Assembly (NCBI RefSeq): GCF_947496515.1
Contig: NZ_CANMDB010000014.1
Coordinates: 1 to 64,000, forward strand
DNA: 64,000 bases
Origin: an uncultured Roseobacter sp.
GTDB lineage: Bacteria > Pseudomonadota > Alphaproteobacteria > Rhodobacterales > Rhodobacteraceae
Direction: 5' to 3'
Shown here: piece after piece, positions 23,744 through 32,563 of the stretch
How positions within the stretch are numbered: the stretch's first letter is position 1
Layout of the letters: every line of letters begins with the position of its first letter
The notes under the pieces: generated by a model
Database searches by the model: none
Told to the model about the DNA's origin: nothing
What the model saw: only the letters and a program-made list of their open reading frames with translations
Made by a program: the position numbers and the translations under genes

Positions 23744-24687
23744 GCGGCTGTGCCCCGGGTCAGTTTGAGGTTGCGCGCGAGCAGATCCATGGCGGCCATG
23801 CGCACGGCCACGCCCATCTCCACCTGATCCTGAATGACGCTGCGGTTGATGTCGTCCGCCAGCGTGCCGTCGATCTCCACCCCGCGGTTCATGGGGCCGG
23901 GGTGCATGACGATGGCGTCCGGTTTGGCGTGGGATAACTTTGCGGCGTCCAGACCATATCGGTGATAATACTCCCGCTCGCTGGGGATAAACCCGCCATC
24001 CATGCGCTCTTTTTGCAAGCGCAACATCATCACCACATCAACGTCGCGCAGCCCTTCGGCCATGTCTTCGAAGACTTCCACGCCGAATTCCGCGATACCC
24101 GAGGGCAGCAGCGTCGGCGGGCCGATCAGGCGCAGCCTGTTCTCCATCTTGCCCAGGAGCATGATGTTGGAGCGGGCCACGCGGCTGTGTGCGATATCGC
24201 CGCAGATGGCGATGGAAAGCCGGTGCAGCCGCCCTTTGGCGCGCCGGATCGTGAGCGCATCGAGCAGCGCCTGCGTGGGGTGTTCGTGCCGGCCGTCGCC
24301 CGCGTTGAGCACGGCGCAGTTGACCTTTTCCGCCAGCAGGTTCACGGCACCCGAATGCGGATGGCGCACCACCAGCAGATCGGGGTGCATGGCGTTCAGC
24401 GTCAGCGCCGTGTCGATCAGCGTCTCGCCCTTTTTGACGGAACTGGCCTGCATGGCCATGTTCATGACGTCGGCGCCCAGCCGCTTTCCCGCGATCTCGA
24501 AGCTCGCCTGGGTGCGGGTCGAATTCTCGAAGAACATGTTGATCTGGGTGAGGCCCGCCAGCGCGTCGGCGTGTTTGTCGGGCTGTCGGTTGAGGGCGGC
24601 ATAGCTGTCCGCCAGATCGAGCAGCGTGGTGATCTCTTCCTGGCGCAGGGCCTCGATCCCCAGCAGGTGGCGGTGCGGAAAACTCAT
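23740..24687 (-). CDS. pyrB: Aspartate carbamoyltransferase catalytic subunit PyrB
   Basis: A 315-residue enzyme joining carbamoyl phosphate and aspartate, the committed step of pyrimidine synthesis. The carbamoyl-phosphate motif [28 protein letters not shown], and [17 protein letters not shown] are intact, and [12 protein letters not shown] lies near the C-terminus. The ATG at 24687 gives [12 protein letters not shown]; the in-frame ATG at 24696 would add three residues and neither has a strong ribosome site. No regulatory pyrI follows. With the neighbouring PyrC' it should form the PyrB-PyrC' dodecamer known from class A ATCases. Confidence 0.96.
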   Translation of the reverse strand: MSFPHRHLLGIEALRQEEITTLLDLADSYAALNRQPDKHADALAGLTQINMFFENSTRTQASFEIAGKRLGADVMNMAMQASSVKKGETLIDTALTLNAMHPDLLVVRHPHSGAVNLLAEKVNCAVLNAGDGRHEHPTQALLDALTIRRAKGRLHRLSIAICGDIAHSRVARSNIMLLGKMENRLRLIGPPTLLPSGIAEFGVEVFEDMAEGLRDVDVVMMLRLQKERMDGGFIPSEREYYHRYGLDAAKLSHAKPDAIVMHPGPMNRGVEIDGTLADDINRSVIQDQVEMGVAVRMAAMDLLARNLKLTRGTAA

Positions 24688-24780
24688 GATCGCCATCTAC
24701 GTGATTTCGCGGCGGAGGGGAAGGGCAACTGCGGCGCGATTGCGGTTCATCTCGGGGGGGCGCGCGCGTAGGGTGGGTGC

Positions 24781-25551
24781 ATGGAATCAGCGGATTTTGA
24801 CACAGCGCTGGCGCTTTTGGAGTGGCAGGTGGAACTGGGGGCGACCGAGGCGATCGGCGACGCGCCTGTCGACTGCTATGCGTTGCCCGCGACGCTGGGC
24901 AAGCCCAAGGCAACGGCGGCGGTTGCGGCGGCGACACCCGCGCGGGCGGAGGTCGATCCGGTCGCGGAGGCGCGCGCGGCGGCAGCGGCGGCGGTGGATC
25001 TGCCGGGGCTGGCGGCGGCTTTGGGTGTGTTCGAGCATTGCGCGCTGAAGCGCGGGGCCAGCAATCTGGTCTTTTCCGACGGGACGCCCGGCGCGCGGGT
25101 CATGATCGTGGGCGAGGCGCCGGGGCGCGACGAGGATCTGGCGGGCAAGCCCTTTGTGGGACGCGCGGGGCAGCTGCTCGACCGGATGCTGGCGGCGATT
25201 GACATGGGGCGGGCGACGGCGGAGGCACCCGTCTACATCACCAATGTGCTGCCCTGGCGGCCCCCGCGCAACCGCGATCCGCAACCGGAGGAAATCGCGA
25301 TGATGCGGCCCTTTCTGGAGCGGCACATTGCGCTGGCAAATCCGCAAGTGATTGTGATCATGGGAAATATCTCTGCGCAGGCGCTGTTGGGCAAGCGCGG
25401 GATCACGCGGCTGAGGGGCAGCTGGACAGAGGCGCAGGGCCGACCGGCCTTGCCGATGTTCCATCCGGCCTATCTGCTGCGGCAGCCAGCCGCCAAACGC
25501 GACGCCTGGTCGGATCTGCTGAGCCTGAAGGCACGGCTGGGAACGGGATAA
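24781..25551 (+). CDS. Uracil-DNA glycosylase, family 4-like, without Fe-S cysteines
   Basis: A 256-residue DNA repair enzyme. The core has VMIVGEAPGRDEDLAGKPFVGRAGQLLDRML (motif 1, GEAPG), VYITNVLPWRPPRNRDP, and FHPAYLLRQP (motif 2). Family 4 enzymes normally hold a [4Fe-4S] cluster with four cysteines; here KCRPP is LPWRPP, the later Cys is Met (AMMRPFL), and only one Cys of the first pair remains (EHCALK). An alanine-rich, low-complexity linker occupies about residues 45-75. Removes uracil from DNA. It is divergent from pyrB and 10 bases upstream of moaB. Confidence 0.88.
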   Translation: MESADFDTALALLEWQVELGATEAIGDAPVDCYALPATLGKPKATAAVAAATPARAEVDPVAEARAAAAAAVDLPGLAAALGVFEHCALKRGASNLVFSDGTPGARVMIVGEAPGRDEDLAGKPFVGRAGQLLDRMLAAIDMGRATAEAPVYITNVLPWRPPRNRDPQPEEIAMMRPFLERHIALANPQVIVIMGNISAQALLGKRGITRLRGSWTEAQGRPALPMFHPAYLLRQPAAKRDAWSDLLSLKARLGTG

Positions 25552-25560
25552 GGGGAGATC

Positions 25561-26103
25561 ATGAGCCGGATTGACGAAAGCCAGGAGTTCATTCCCGTCC
25601 GCATCGCGGTGCTGACCGTGTCGGACAGCCGGGGGCTGGGCGAGGACCGGTCGGGCGATGTTCTGGTGTCGCGGTTAACGGAGGCGGGGCACGAGCTGGC
25701 CGACCGCCGCATCCTGCCAGACGAGCGCGCGCAGATCGCGGGCCAGCTGAGGGCATGGTGCAAGGACAGCGGTGTGGATGTGGTTATCTCGACCGGGGGC
25801 ACGGGGCTGACAGGGCGGGATGTGACCGTCGAGGCGCACCGGGACGTCTACGAAAAGGAGATTGATGCCTTCGGTACGGTTTTCACCATCGTCTCGATAC
25901 AGAAGATCGGCACCAGCGCTGTTCAGAGCCGGGCCACGGGCGGTGTGGCACAGGGGACGTATCTCTTTGCGCTGCCGGGCAGCCCCGGGGCCTGCAAGGA
26001 TGCCTGGGACGAGATCCTCGCCAAGCAGCTCGATTACCGGCACCGGCCCTGCAATTTCGTCGAGATTTTGCCGCGGCTGGACGAGCACCGGCGCCGAAAA
26101 TAG
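25561..26103 (+). CDS. moaB: Molybdenum cofactor biosynthesis protein B
   Basis: A 180-residue protein of the MoaB/MogA fold. Landmarks are IAVLTVSDSRGLGEDRSGDVL, VVISTGGTGLTGRDVT and FALPGSPGACKDAWDEIL. MoaB/Mog proteins act in adenylylation of molybdopterin before molybdate insertion by MoeA. A GGGGAG ribosome site precedes the ATG. The gene stands apart from the mobA-mobB-moeA cluster at 39.8-43 kb. It is probably co-transcribed with the uracil-DNA glycosylase because only 9 bases separate them. Confidence 0.94.
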   Translation: MSRIDESQEFIPVRIAVLTVSDSRGLGEDRSGDVLVSRLTEAGHELADRRILPDERAQIAGQLRAWCKDSGVDVVISTGGTGLTGRDVTVEAHRDVYEKEIDAFGTVFTIVSIQKIGTSAVQSRATGGVAQGTYLFALPGSPGACKDAWDEILAKQLDYRHRPCNFVEILPRLDEHRRRK

Positions 26104-26198
26104 AGACAATCCGGCGCATCGCGGCTGCGTGAGTGGGTTTTTGCCGATAGATCCGCTATATCTGACGGAATAATCGTCGCCCACGGGGTTCTGGACCA

Positions 26199-27515
26199 AT
26201 GCGTTTTCTGCGCCAAAGCATGATTGGGCTGTTTCTGGCGGCTCTCAGCCTCGGGCTGCTGGTCTATGCTGCCTATGTGGTGCAGGCCGCCGTACAGACG
26301 CGGCTGAGCGCGCAGAGCACCCCGCCGCCGGTGCGCGAACGGGTCTTTACGGTGGATCTGCAGCGGGCGGAGGCGGTGACCATTGTGCCGGTTCTGCAAA
26401 CCTTTGGTGAGGTTTCCGCCCGGCGGACACTGGAGGTGCGGGCGGCGGTTGCCGGGCGGGTGGTGGCGCTGCACGAGAATTTCGAGGATGCAGGCAGCGT
26501 GGCTGCGGGTGATGTGCTGCTGCGGATTGACCCGGCTCAGACTCAGGCCGCCGTGGACCGCCTGCGCGCCGATCTTGCGGATGCGCAAGCCGAAGCACGC
26601 GACAGCGCCCGCGCGCTGGATCTGGCGCGCGCCGAACGGGAGGCAGCCGCGGCGCAGGTGAGCTTGCGCGAGACGGCATTCCGGCGGCAGGTGGATCTGG
26701 CCGAGCGTGGCGTGGGCACCGCTGCCGCCATAGAGACGGCCGAGATTGCGGTCTCGGCGGCACAGGCCACGGTGCTGGCCCGGCGGCAGGAGGTGGCGCG
26801 CGCGGAGGCGCGGATCGATCAGGCCGCCACCCGCATCGCCCGAGCGGAGATCGCGCTGGCCGAGGCCCGGCGCGATCTGGCGGACACCGAGTTGCGCGCG
26901 CCTTTCGACGGGACGCTGAGCGAGACGGCGGTGGTCGAGGGCGGGCTCGTGGCGGTCAACGAGCGGGTGGCCGATCTGGTCGATCCGTCTGATCTGGAGA
27001 TTTCCTTTAACCTGTCCACCGCGCAATACGCCCGGCTGTTGACGCCCGGCGGTGCGCTGATCAAGGCACCGGTTCTGGCCACGCTGGAGGGATCGGGCAC
27101 GGGGTTGCAGGCCAGCGGTGCGCTGGCGCGGGTGAGTGCCGGTGCCAGGGACGGACAGACGGGGCGGCGCGTCTTTGCCCGTCTGGGGGCGGCGCCGGGA
27201 TTTCGCCCGGGTGATTTCGTCACGGTCGAGATCCGGGAAAACCCGTTGGAGAATGTGGTGGAACTGCCCGCGACAGCGCTTGGCCCCGATGGCACCGTGC
27301 TGGTGCTGGAAGGGGAGGACCGGCTGGCTGCCGTTAACGTCACGCTGATGCGGCGGCAGGGCAACCGGGTGCTGCTGAGCGCGGACGGTCTGGTCGGGCG
27401 CGATGTGGTCGAGGTGCGCACGCCGCTGCTGGGCCCCGGTGTGGCCGTGCAGCCAACGCAGCAACAGGCGCGGCTGTGGCAGGCGGCGGGTGATCCCGTG
27501 CCGCAGGAAGGCTAG
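26199..27515 (+). CDS. RND efflux periplasmic adaptor (HlyD/MFP family)
   Basis: A 438-residue membrane-fusion protein. An N-terminal hydrophobic anchor (MIGLFLAALSLGLLVYAAYVV) is followed by the lipoyl half-motif RRTLEVRAAVAGRVVALHENFEDAGSV, a long alanine/arginine-rich alpha-hairpin (about residues 115-230), and the second lipoyl half LADTELRAPFDGTLSETAVVEGGLV, then a beta-barrel. It should link the inner-membrane pump encoded next to an outer-membrane channel. No TolC-type gene is present nearby. Seven bases separate its stop from the likely pump start. Confidence 0.9.
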   Translation: MRFLRQSMIGLFLAALSLGLLVYAAYVVQAAVQTRLSAQSTPPPVRERVFTVDLQRAEAVTIVPVLQTFGEVSARRTLEVRAAVAGRVVALHENFEDAGSVAAGDVLLRIDPAQTQAAVDRLRADLADAQAEARDSARALDLARAEREAAAAQVSLRETAFRRQVDLAERGVGTAAAIETAEIAVSAAQATVLARRQEVARAEARIDQAATRIARAEIALAEARRDLADTELRAPFDGTLSETAVVEGGLVAVNERVADLVDPSDLEISFNLSTAQYARLLTPGGALIKAPVLATLEGSGTGLQASGALARVSAGARDGQTGRRVFARLGAAPGFRPGDFVTVEIRENPLENVVELPATALGPDGTVLVLEGEDRLAAVNVTLMRRQGNRVLLSADGLVGRDVVEVRTPLLGPGVAVQPTQQQARLWQAAGDPVPQEG

Positions 27516-27522
27516 CGGCGCG

Positions 27523-30500
27523 GTGGTGCGTCCGACGCAGCCCGGCGCAGGCGGTGTTCTGTCCTATTTCACCCGGCACCGGACGCTGGCCAATCTGGTC
27601 TTTATCGCGATGATCGCGGCGGGGCTTTTTACCATTCCCAACCTGCGCGCGCAGTTCTTTCCCGATGTCCCGCGCGAGGAGATCGACGTCACCATCCGCT
27701 GGGATCAGGCGGGTTCGGATGATGTGGATGAGGCGATTGTCCAGGCCATGGGGCCCGCGCTGATGCAGGTTGAGGGCGTTGTGCGGTCCACCGCCAATGC
27801 GCGCCCGGGGCTTGGTGCCGTGTCGCTGGAGTTCGAGCCGGGCTGGGACATGGCGCGCGCCATGGATGAGGTGCAGGACGTGCTCGACGGGCTGAGCGAG
27901 CTGCCGCCCGATGCCGATGATCCGCTGGTGCAGCGCAACCAGCGGCCCGACCGGGTGACCGATGTGATCATCAGCGGTGCCGTCACGCCCGAGCAGCTGG
28001 GTCAATACGGCGATGAATTTCTGCGACGGCTGTATGACGTGGGGGTGACGCGGACGCAGATCCGCGGTTATGCGGATCCCCAGATCACGGTCGAGGTGCC
28101 CTCGACGCAGTTGCTTGCCAATGACATCAGCCTGGCCGAGATCGCCGCGGCCATCGCGGCAGAGGTGGATACCGACCCTGCCGGCAATGTGAGCAACGGC
28201 GGCGCACGGGTGCGCACGGGGACGGCCAAGCGTGGTCCGGAGCAGATCGCGGGCATTGTGCTGCGCTCCGAGCCCGGGGGTGGCAAGCTGCGGATCGGGG
28301 ACGTGGCGCGGGTGATCCGCGAGGCACCGGACCGCGAGCGCGTCTATTTCGTGGGGGAGGATCCGGCGATTTCGATCCGCGTGGACCGGCCCGAGGGGGG
28401 CGATTCCATTGCGGTGCAGCGGCAGGTCGAAGAGGTCGCGGCGCAGATGATGGCGACGCTGCCGCCGGGGGTGACGGTCGAGCTGATCCGCACCCGGGCG
28501 GAGGCGATCAGCGCGCGGTTGTCCACATTGCTCAACAACGCGCTGGCGGGGCTGGGTCTGGTCGTGTGTCTGTTGTTCCTGTTTCTGAACATGCGCACGG
28601 CCCTTTGGGTGGCCGCGGGCATTCCGGCAGCGCTGTTGGCGGCGGTGGCGCTGATGTATGCGGGCGGTCTGACGCTCAACCTGATCTCGCTCTTCGGGCT
28701 GATCATCACGTTGGGGATCGTAGTGGATGATGCCATCGTGGTGGCGGAGCACGCCGATCATAGGGTGCGGCATCTGGGCGAAAATCCCTTTCAGGCGGCG
28801 GAGCGGGCGGCAAACCGAATGGCGATGCCGGTCTTTGCGGCGAGCCTGACGACGATCATTGCCTTTCTGGGCTTGACGGTGGTGGGGGGGTGGTTCGGTG
28901 CCATCGTGCGGGACATTCCGCTGACGGTGATTGCGGTGCTGGTGGCGTCGCTGGTGGAGTGCTTTCTGGTGCTGCCCAACCACATGGCGCATGCGCTGAG
29001 CGCGCAGGTGCGCGAGCGCTGGTACGACTGGCCGAGCCGCCAGGTCAACCGTGGCTTTGTCTGGGTGCGCGAGCGGCTGTTCAAGCCGCTGATGGCAGGC
29101 GTGATTGCGGCGCGCTATGCGGTGGTGGCGGGGCTGGTGCTGTTGCTGGCGGTGCAGGCGGCGGCGTTCGTGCGCGGCGATGTGAACTGGCGGTTTTTCG
29201 ACGGGCCGGAGCGCAGCGTGATCACCGCCAATTTCGCCATGGTCAACGGGGCGGACCGTTCGGACACGCTGGCGATGATGCGCGAGCTGCAACGCGCGAC
29301 CGAGGTACTGGCGGCAGAGTACGAGGCCGAGCATGGCACCAACCCGGTCGAGTATGTGTTGGCGGAGGTCGGTGGCAATACCGGGCGCGGGTTGTCCGGT
29401 GTCGAGGCCAAGGAGGCGGAGTTGCTGGGCGGCATCACCATCACGCTGATCGATCCCGATTTGCGGCCCTATTCCAGCTTTGCCTTTGCGCGGGAGCTGC
29501 GCGAGCGGGTTGAGCGGCATCCGCTGATCGAGGTGCTGGTGTTTCGCGGGCAGCGCACCGGCAGCGGCGGCGATGCGGTCAGTGTGGAGCTGTCGGGTCT
29601 GGGGACCGATGCGCTGAAGGCGGCGAGCCTCGATCTTCAGGCGCAGCTTTTGCGCTACCCCCAGGTGCTCGCCGTGCAGGACAATCTGGCCTACGACCGC
29701 GAGGAGCTGATCCTGGATCTGACGCCGCGCGGTCAGGCCCTTGGCGTGACCATTGAGGGGCTGGGGCAGGTGCTGCGCAACCGTCTGGGCGGGATCGAGG
29801 CGGCCACCTATCCGCTCGGCACCCGCAGTGCCGCCATTCGGGTGGAACTGCCCGAGGGCGAGCTGACGGCGGATTTTCTGGACCGCACGCAGGTGCGCAC
29901 GGGCGAGGGTGTCTACGTCCCCTTGGCGGATATCGTGACGGTCGAGAGCCGGCTGGGCTTTCGCACAGTGAACCGGGTGAACGGGGTGCGGGTGATCTCC
30001 GTCTCGGGGGATATCACGTCGGATGATCCGGCGGATGCCGCGGAGGTGCAGCAGGCGCTGGAGGCAGAGATCCTGCCGCAGCTTGCCGCGCGCCACGGGG
30101 TCGAATGGGTGCTGACCGGGCTTGCGGAGGAAGAGGACCGGTTTCTGAGCGAGGCGGCCAACGGGCTGATCCTGTGCCTGCTGGGCATCTATCTGGTGCT
30201 GGCCTGGGTGTTCGGCAGCTGGACACGGCCCTTGCTGGTGATGTCCATCGTGCCCTTTGGTCTGGTAGGCGTGGTCTACGGTCATATGGCCCATGACATG
30301 GCGCTGAGCATGTTCACGGTGGTGGGGCTCTTGGGGATGACGGGGATCATCATCAACGATTCCATTGTGCTGATCCGGACCATTGACGAGCGCGCGGCGC
30401 TGCGCGGGCTGATCCCGTCCATCATCGACGGTGCGGCGGACAGGCTGCGCCCGGTGATCCTGACCACCCTGACAACCGTGCTGGGCATGATGCCGATGCT

Positions 30501-30912
30501 CTATGAGACCAGCCGACAGGCGCAGTTTCTCAAACCCACGGTGATCACCCTGATCTACGGGTTGGGGTTCGGCACGGTGATCGTGTTGTTGCTGGTGCCT
30601 GCACTGGTGGCGATTCAGCATGATCTGGCGCGGCAGATGGCGGCGATGCGCCGCGGTGTGCGGATGCGGGCTGTGCGGCTGTGGTTCGGACTGCTGTGGG
30701 CTGCTGTGGGCGTCTGGGGGGCGCTCACGCTGGGCTGGGCGATCTGGACGGGGGTGCCGACGCCGGTCTTGACCGGCTTTGGTTTGGGCGCCTGGCCCGT
30801 GATGCCAGCGGCGCTGATGCTGTTCGTGGTGGGTGTCGCGGGGCTGGTGCTGCTGGCCTACGGGGCCGCCGCACTGGTGCTGCTGGTGGGGCAGCGACGC
30901 GCTGTGTGGTGA
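27523..30912 (+). CDS. RND-family efflux pump, AcrB/MdtB-like, with C-terminal extension
   Basis: A 1129-residue inner-membrane proton antiporter. TM1 follows the N-terminal SYFTRHRTLANLVFIAMIAAG; the proton-relay pair Asp-Asp lies in GIVVDDAIVVAEHAD (TM4), and a second conserved region is GMTGIIINDSIVLIRTIDE (TM11 side). The large periplasmic loops are complete. After the usual end of the family (about 1040) there are some 85 further residues with two or three hydrophobic helices (for example AALMLFVVGVAGLVLLAYG). I chose GTG 27523 after an AGGAAGG site; the longer frame would run into the adaptor gene. The substrate is unknown. Confidence 0.9.
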   Translation: MVRPTQPGAGGVLSYFTRHRTLANLVFIAMIAAGLFTIPNLRAQFFPDVPREEIDVTIRWDQAGSDDVDEAIVQAMGPALMQVEGVVRSTANARPGLGAVSLEFEPGWDMARAMDEVQDVLDGLSELPPDADDPLVQRNQRPDRVTDVIISGAVTPEQLGQYGDEFLRRLYDVGVTRTQIRGYADPQITVEVPSTQLLANDISLAEIAAAIAAEVDTDPAGNVSNGGARVRTGTAKRGPEQIAGIVLRSEPGGGKLRIGDVARVIREAPDRERVYFVGEDPAISIRVDRPEGGDSIAVQRQVEEVAAQMMATLPPGVTVELIRTRAEAISARLSTLLNNALAGLGLVVCLLFLFLNMRTALWVAAGIPAALLAAVALMYAGGLTLNLISLFGLIITLGIVVDDAIVVAEHADHRVRHLGENPFQAAERAANRMAMPVFAASLTTIIAFLGLTVVGGWFGAIVRDIPLTVIAVLVASLVECFLVLPNHMAHALSAQVRERWYDWPSRQVNRGFVWVRERLFKPLMAGVIAARYAVVAGLVLLLAVQAAAFVRGDVNWRFFDGPERSVITANFAMVNGADRSDTLAMMRELQRATEVLAAEYEAEHGTNPVEYVLAEVGGNTGRGLSGVEAKEAELLGGITITLIDPDLRPYSSFAFARELRERVERHPLIEVLVFRGQRTGSGGDAVSVELSGLGTDALKAASLDLQAQLLRYPQVLAVQDNLAYDREELILDLTPRGQALGVTIEGLGQVLRNRLGGIEAATYPLGTRSAAIRVELPEGELTADFLDRTQVRTGEGVYVPLADIVTVESRLGFRTVNRVNGVRVISVSGDITSDDPADAAEVQQALEAEILPQLAARHGVEWVLTGLAEEEDRFLSEAANGLILCLLGIYLVLAWVFGSWTRPLLVMSIVPFGLVGVVYGHMAHDMALSMFTVVGLLGMTGIIINDSIVLIRTIDERAALRGLIPSIIDGAADRLRPVILTTLTTVLGMMPMLYETSRQAQFLKPTVITLIYGLGFGTVIVLLLVPALVAIQHDLARQMAAMRRGVRMRAVRLWFGLLWAAVGVWGALTLGWAIWTGVPTPVLTGFGLGAWPVMPAALMLFVVGVAGLVLLAYGAAALVLLVGQRRAVW

Positions 30913-30964
30913 CGGATCTGTGAGCTGGCGCCGTAGGGAGCCGGGGCGGGGGAAAGCGCCCTCG

Positions 30965-31008
30965 CCCCCGTCGAAGGGGGTCGGGCGCTGCCCGGCGTCC
31001 CGCCGGGC
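30965..31008. other. Two hairpins in the convergent gap after the RND pump
   Basis: CCCCC/GGGGG (30965-30980, six-base loop) and GCCCGGCG-tcc-CGCCGGGC (30990-31008, eight perfect pairs) follow the pump stop. There is no T tract on either strand, so they may be Rho-assisted or transcript-protecting structures rather than classic terminators. Confidence 0.45.
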
Positions 31009-31051
31009 GGGCGGCTGTCACCGGGTCAAGCCACGGATCGGGTGCTCAGGC

Positions 31052-31858
31052 TCAGCCGCGATCGCAGCCGCGTATGTCCACCGCGTGCTCGCTGCCCAGA
31101 ACGGTCAGGCGCACAGCTGAGCGGTCCAGTGCAATGGGTCCGCCGTCCACATGGATCATCTCGGAGACGGCGATCAACTCGCCGCCACTGCGCCGTGTAT
31201 CCGGCTCGCTAACCCAGATATCCGGCAGGCCCGGCTCGATCACCATGACCTCCTCGCCGCCCGCCGGTGGCACGGTCACGCGCGCCTCGATCTGCAGACC
31301 GTCCTGCGTTGGTTGCACCCGGCAGGTGGCGGCGGTCACCCCTGCCTCGCGGGCGGAAAACGGGCTTTGCGCCAGGGCCGCGGCGATGGCGGGGGTTGGC
31401 CTCGTATCGGGTGGGGCAAGCGTTTCGTCAAAGGTCAGCCGGTGCGGAATGCAGATGTCCGAGCAGATCCCCAGATCCATGGTCAGCTGCACGTGAACGG
31501 GGGCATCCGCGTCGCGGGTCCGCATGTGCAGCGGAATGACCAGCTCGCCGGCATAGCCGATGGAACGCATGCCGTTTTCGCGAAAGACGATGGGCGTGGG
31601 CCAGGAAACCGCAACCGTTTCAACGTTGCGAGAGCCCTTCCAGTCAAAACTGGGCGGGATACCGGCATCACCGGGCGCGCGCCAGTAGGTCTTCCAGCCC
31701 GGGTCGAGCGACAGGTGGAGGGCCGCCACACGGGTGCCATCCGCCTGCGTCCATCCGGGCAGGACCTGTGCCGATACGGGCAGCTCAAAGCTGTCCTGTG
31801 CGGTGGCGGGCAGGGCGGTTAAACCGGCGAGGGCGAGGGCGAGGCGTAGTGATTTCAT
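31052..31858 (-). CDS. Secreted DsbD alpha-like (thiol-disulfide interchange) domain protein
   Basis: A 268-residue protein with a signal peptide (LRLALALAGLTALPATAQ). The sequence LSLDPGWKTYWRAPGDAGIPPSFDW and the WPTPIVFRENGMRSIGYAGELVIPL block are typical of the N-terminal DsbD/ScsB-type domain; LGICSDICIPH holds the CxxxC pair expected to take electrons from the membrane domain. No transmembrane DsbD core or thioredoxin domain is fused, so it acts as a separate periplasmic unit, probably in metal tolerance or disulfide handling. ATG 31858 is chosen because the signal peptide starts there. It is convergent with the RND pump. Confidence 0.85.
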   Translation of the reverse strand: MKSLRLALALAGLTALPATAQDSFELPVSAQVLPGWTQADGTRVAALHLSLDPGWKTYWRAPGDAGIPPSFDWKGSRNVETVAVSWPTPIVFRENGMRSIGYAGELVIPLHMRTRDADAPVHVQLTMDLGICSDICIPHRLTFDETLAPPDTRPTPAIAAALAQSPFSAREAGVTAATCRVQPTQDGLQIEARVTVPPAGGEEVMVIEPGLPDIWVSEPDTRRSGGELIAVSEMIHVDGGPIALDRSAVRLTVLGSEHAVDIRGCDRG

Positions 31859-31976
31859 GGGAACAGATATGCGTGGCCGCCAGTGAAATGCCAAGTCACG
31901 ATCCGGTCAGCCATGTTTCGGCGATGCCGGACCAATTGGACTTGCACGCGAGCGGGGCAGGGCCCATGCTTTGCCC

Positions 31977-32561
31977 ATGGCGCGCAAGACCAATTCAGAT
32001 GACAGGCTGGATCTGACCGGAAAGCTGCTGGTGGCCATGCCCGGTATGGGCGATGCCCGGTTCGAGCATGCGGTTGTGCTGCTGTGCGCCTATTCGTCCA
32101 AGGGGGCTATGGGGCTCATCCTCAACAAGCCGAGCCGGGACGTGCGCATGAGCGATGTGCTCGATCAGCTGGAGATCGGGCCGTCCGCCCGGGCCGCGGC
32201 CATGCCGGTGCATTTCGGGGGGCCGGTCGAGACAGGCCGCGGGTTCGTGCTGCATTCGGATGACTACCAGTCGAGCCTGCACACCCAAAAGGTCCCGGGC
32301 GGTTACGGCATGACCGCCACGCTCGACATTCTGGAGGACATCGCGCGCGACGCGGGGCCGCGGCAGGCGCTCATGATGCTAGGTTACGCGGGCTGGGGGC
32401 CGGGGCAGTTGGAGAGCGAGATCGCGCGCAACGGCTGGCTGACGGCGGACGCGGCCCCCGCGCTGGTTTTTGAGGCTGATCCCGCGCGGAAATGGTCCAA
32501 AGCGCTGGGCAGTCTCGGGATTGATCCGCTCGGGCTGTCCTCGGTGTCGGGGCGGGCCTAG
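31977..32561 (+). CDS. YqgE/AlgH family protein (UPF0301)
   Basis: A 194-residue cytoplasmic protein. The family motifs are [50 protein letters not shown] and [16 protein letters not shown]. Despite the name AlgH its role is not settled. The ATG at 31977 is preceded by a second in-frame TTG at 31971. It is convergent with tsaC; only two bases separate their stops. Confidence 0.92.
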   Translation: MARKTNSDDRLDLTGKLLVAMPGMGDARFEHAVVLLCAYSSKGAMGLILNKPSRDVRMSDVLDQLEIGPSARAAAMPVHFGGPVETGRGFVLHSDDYQSSLHTQKVPGGYGMTATLDILEDIARDAGPRQALMMLGYAGWGPGQLESEIARNGWLTADAAPALVFEADPARKWSKALGSLGIDPLGLSSVSGRA

Positions 32562-32563
32562 GA

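Noticed and set aside
27340-30621. 1093-codon minus-strand frame opposite the RND pump
   Set aside because: Extremely His/Arg/Gln-rich and a mirror of the pump's codons; no domain.
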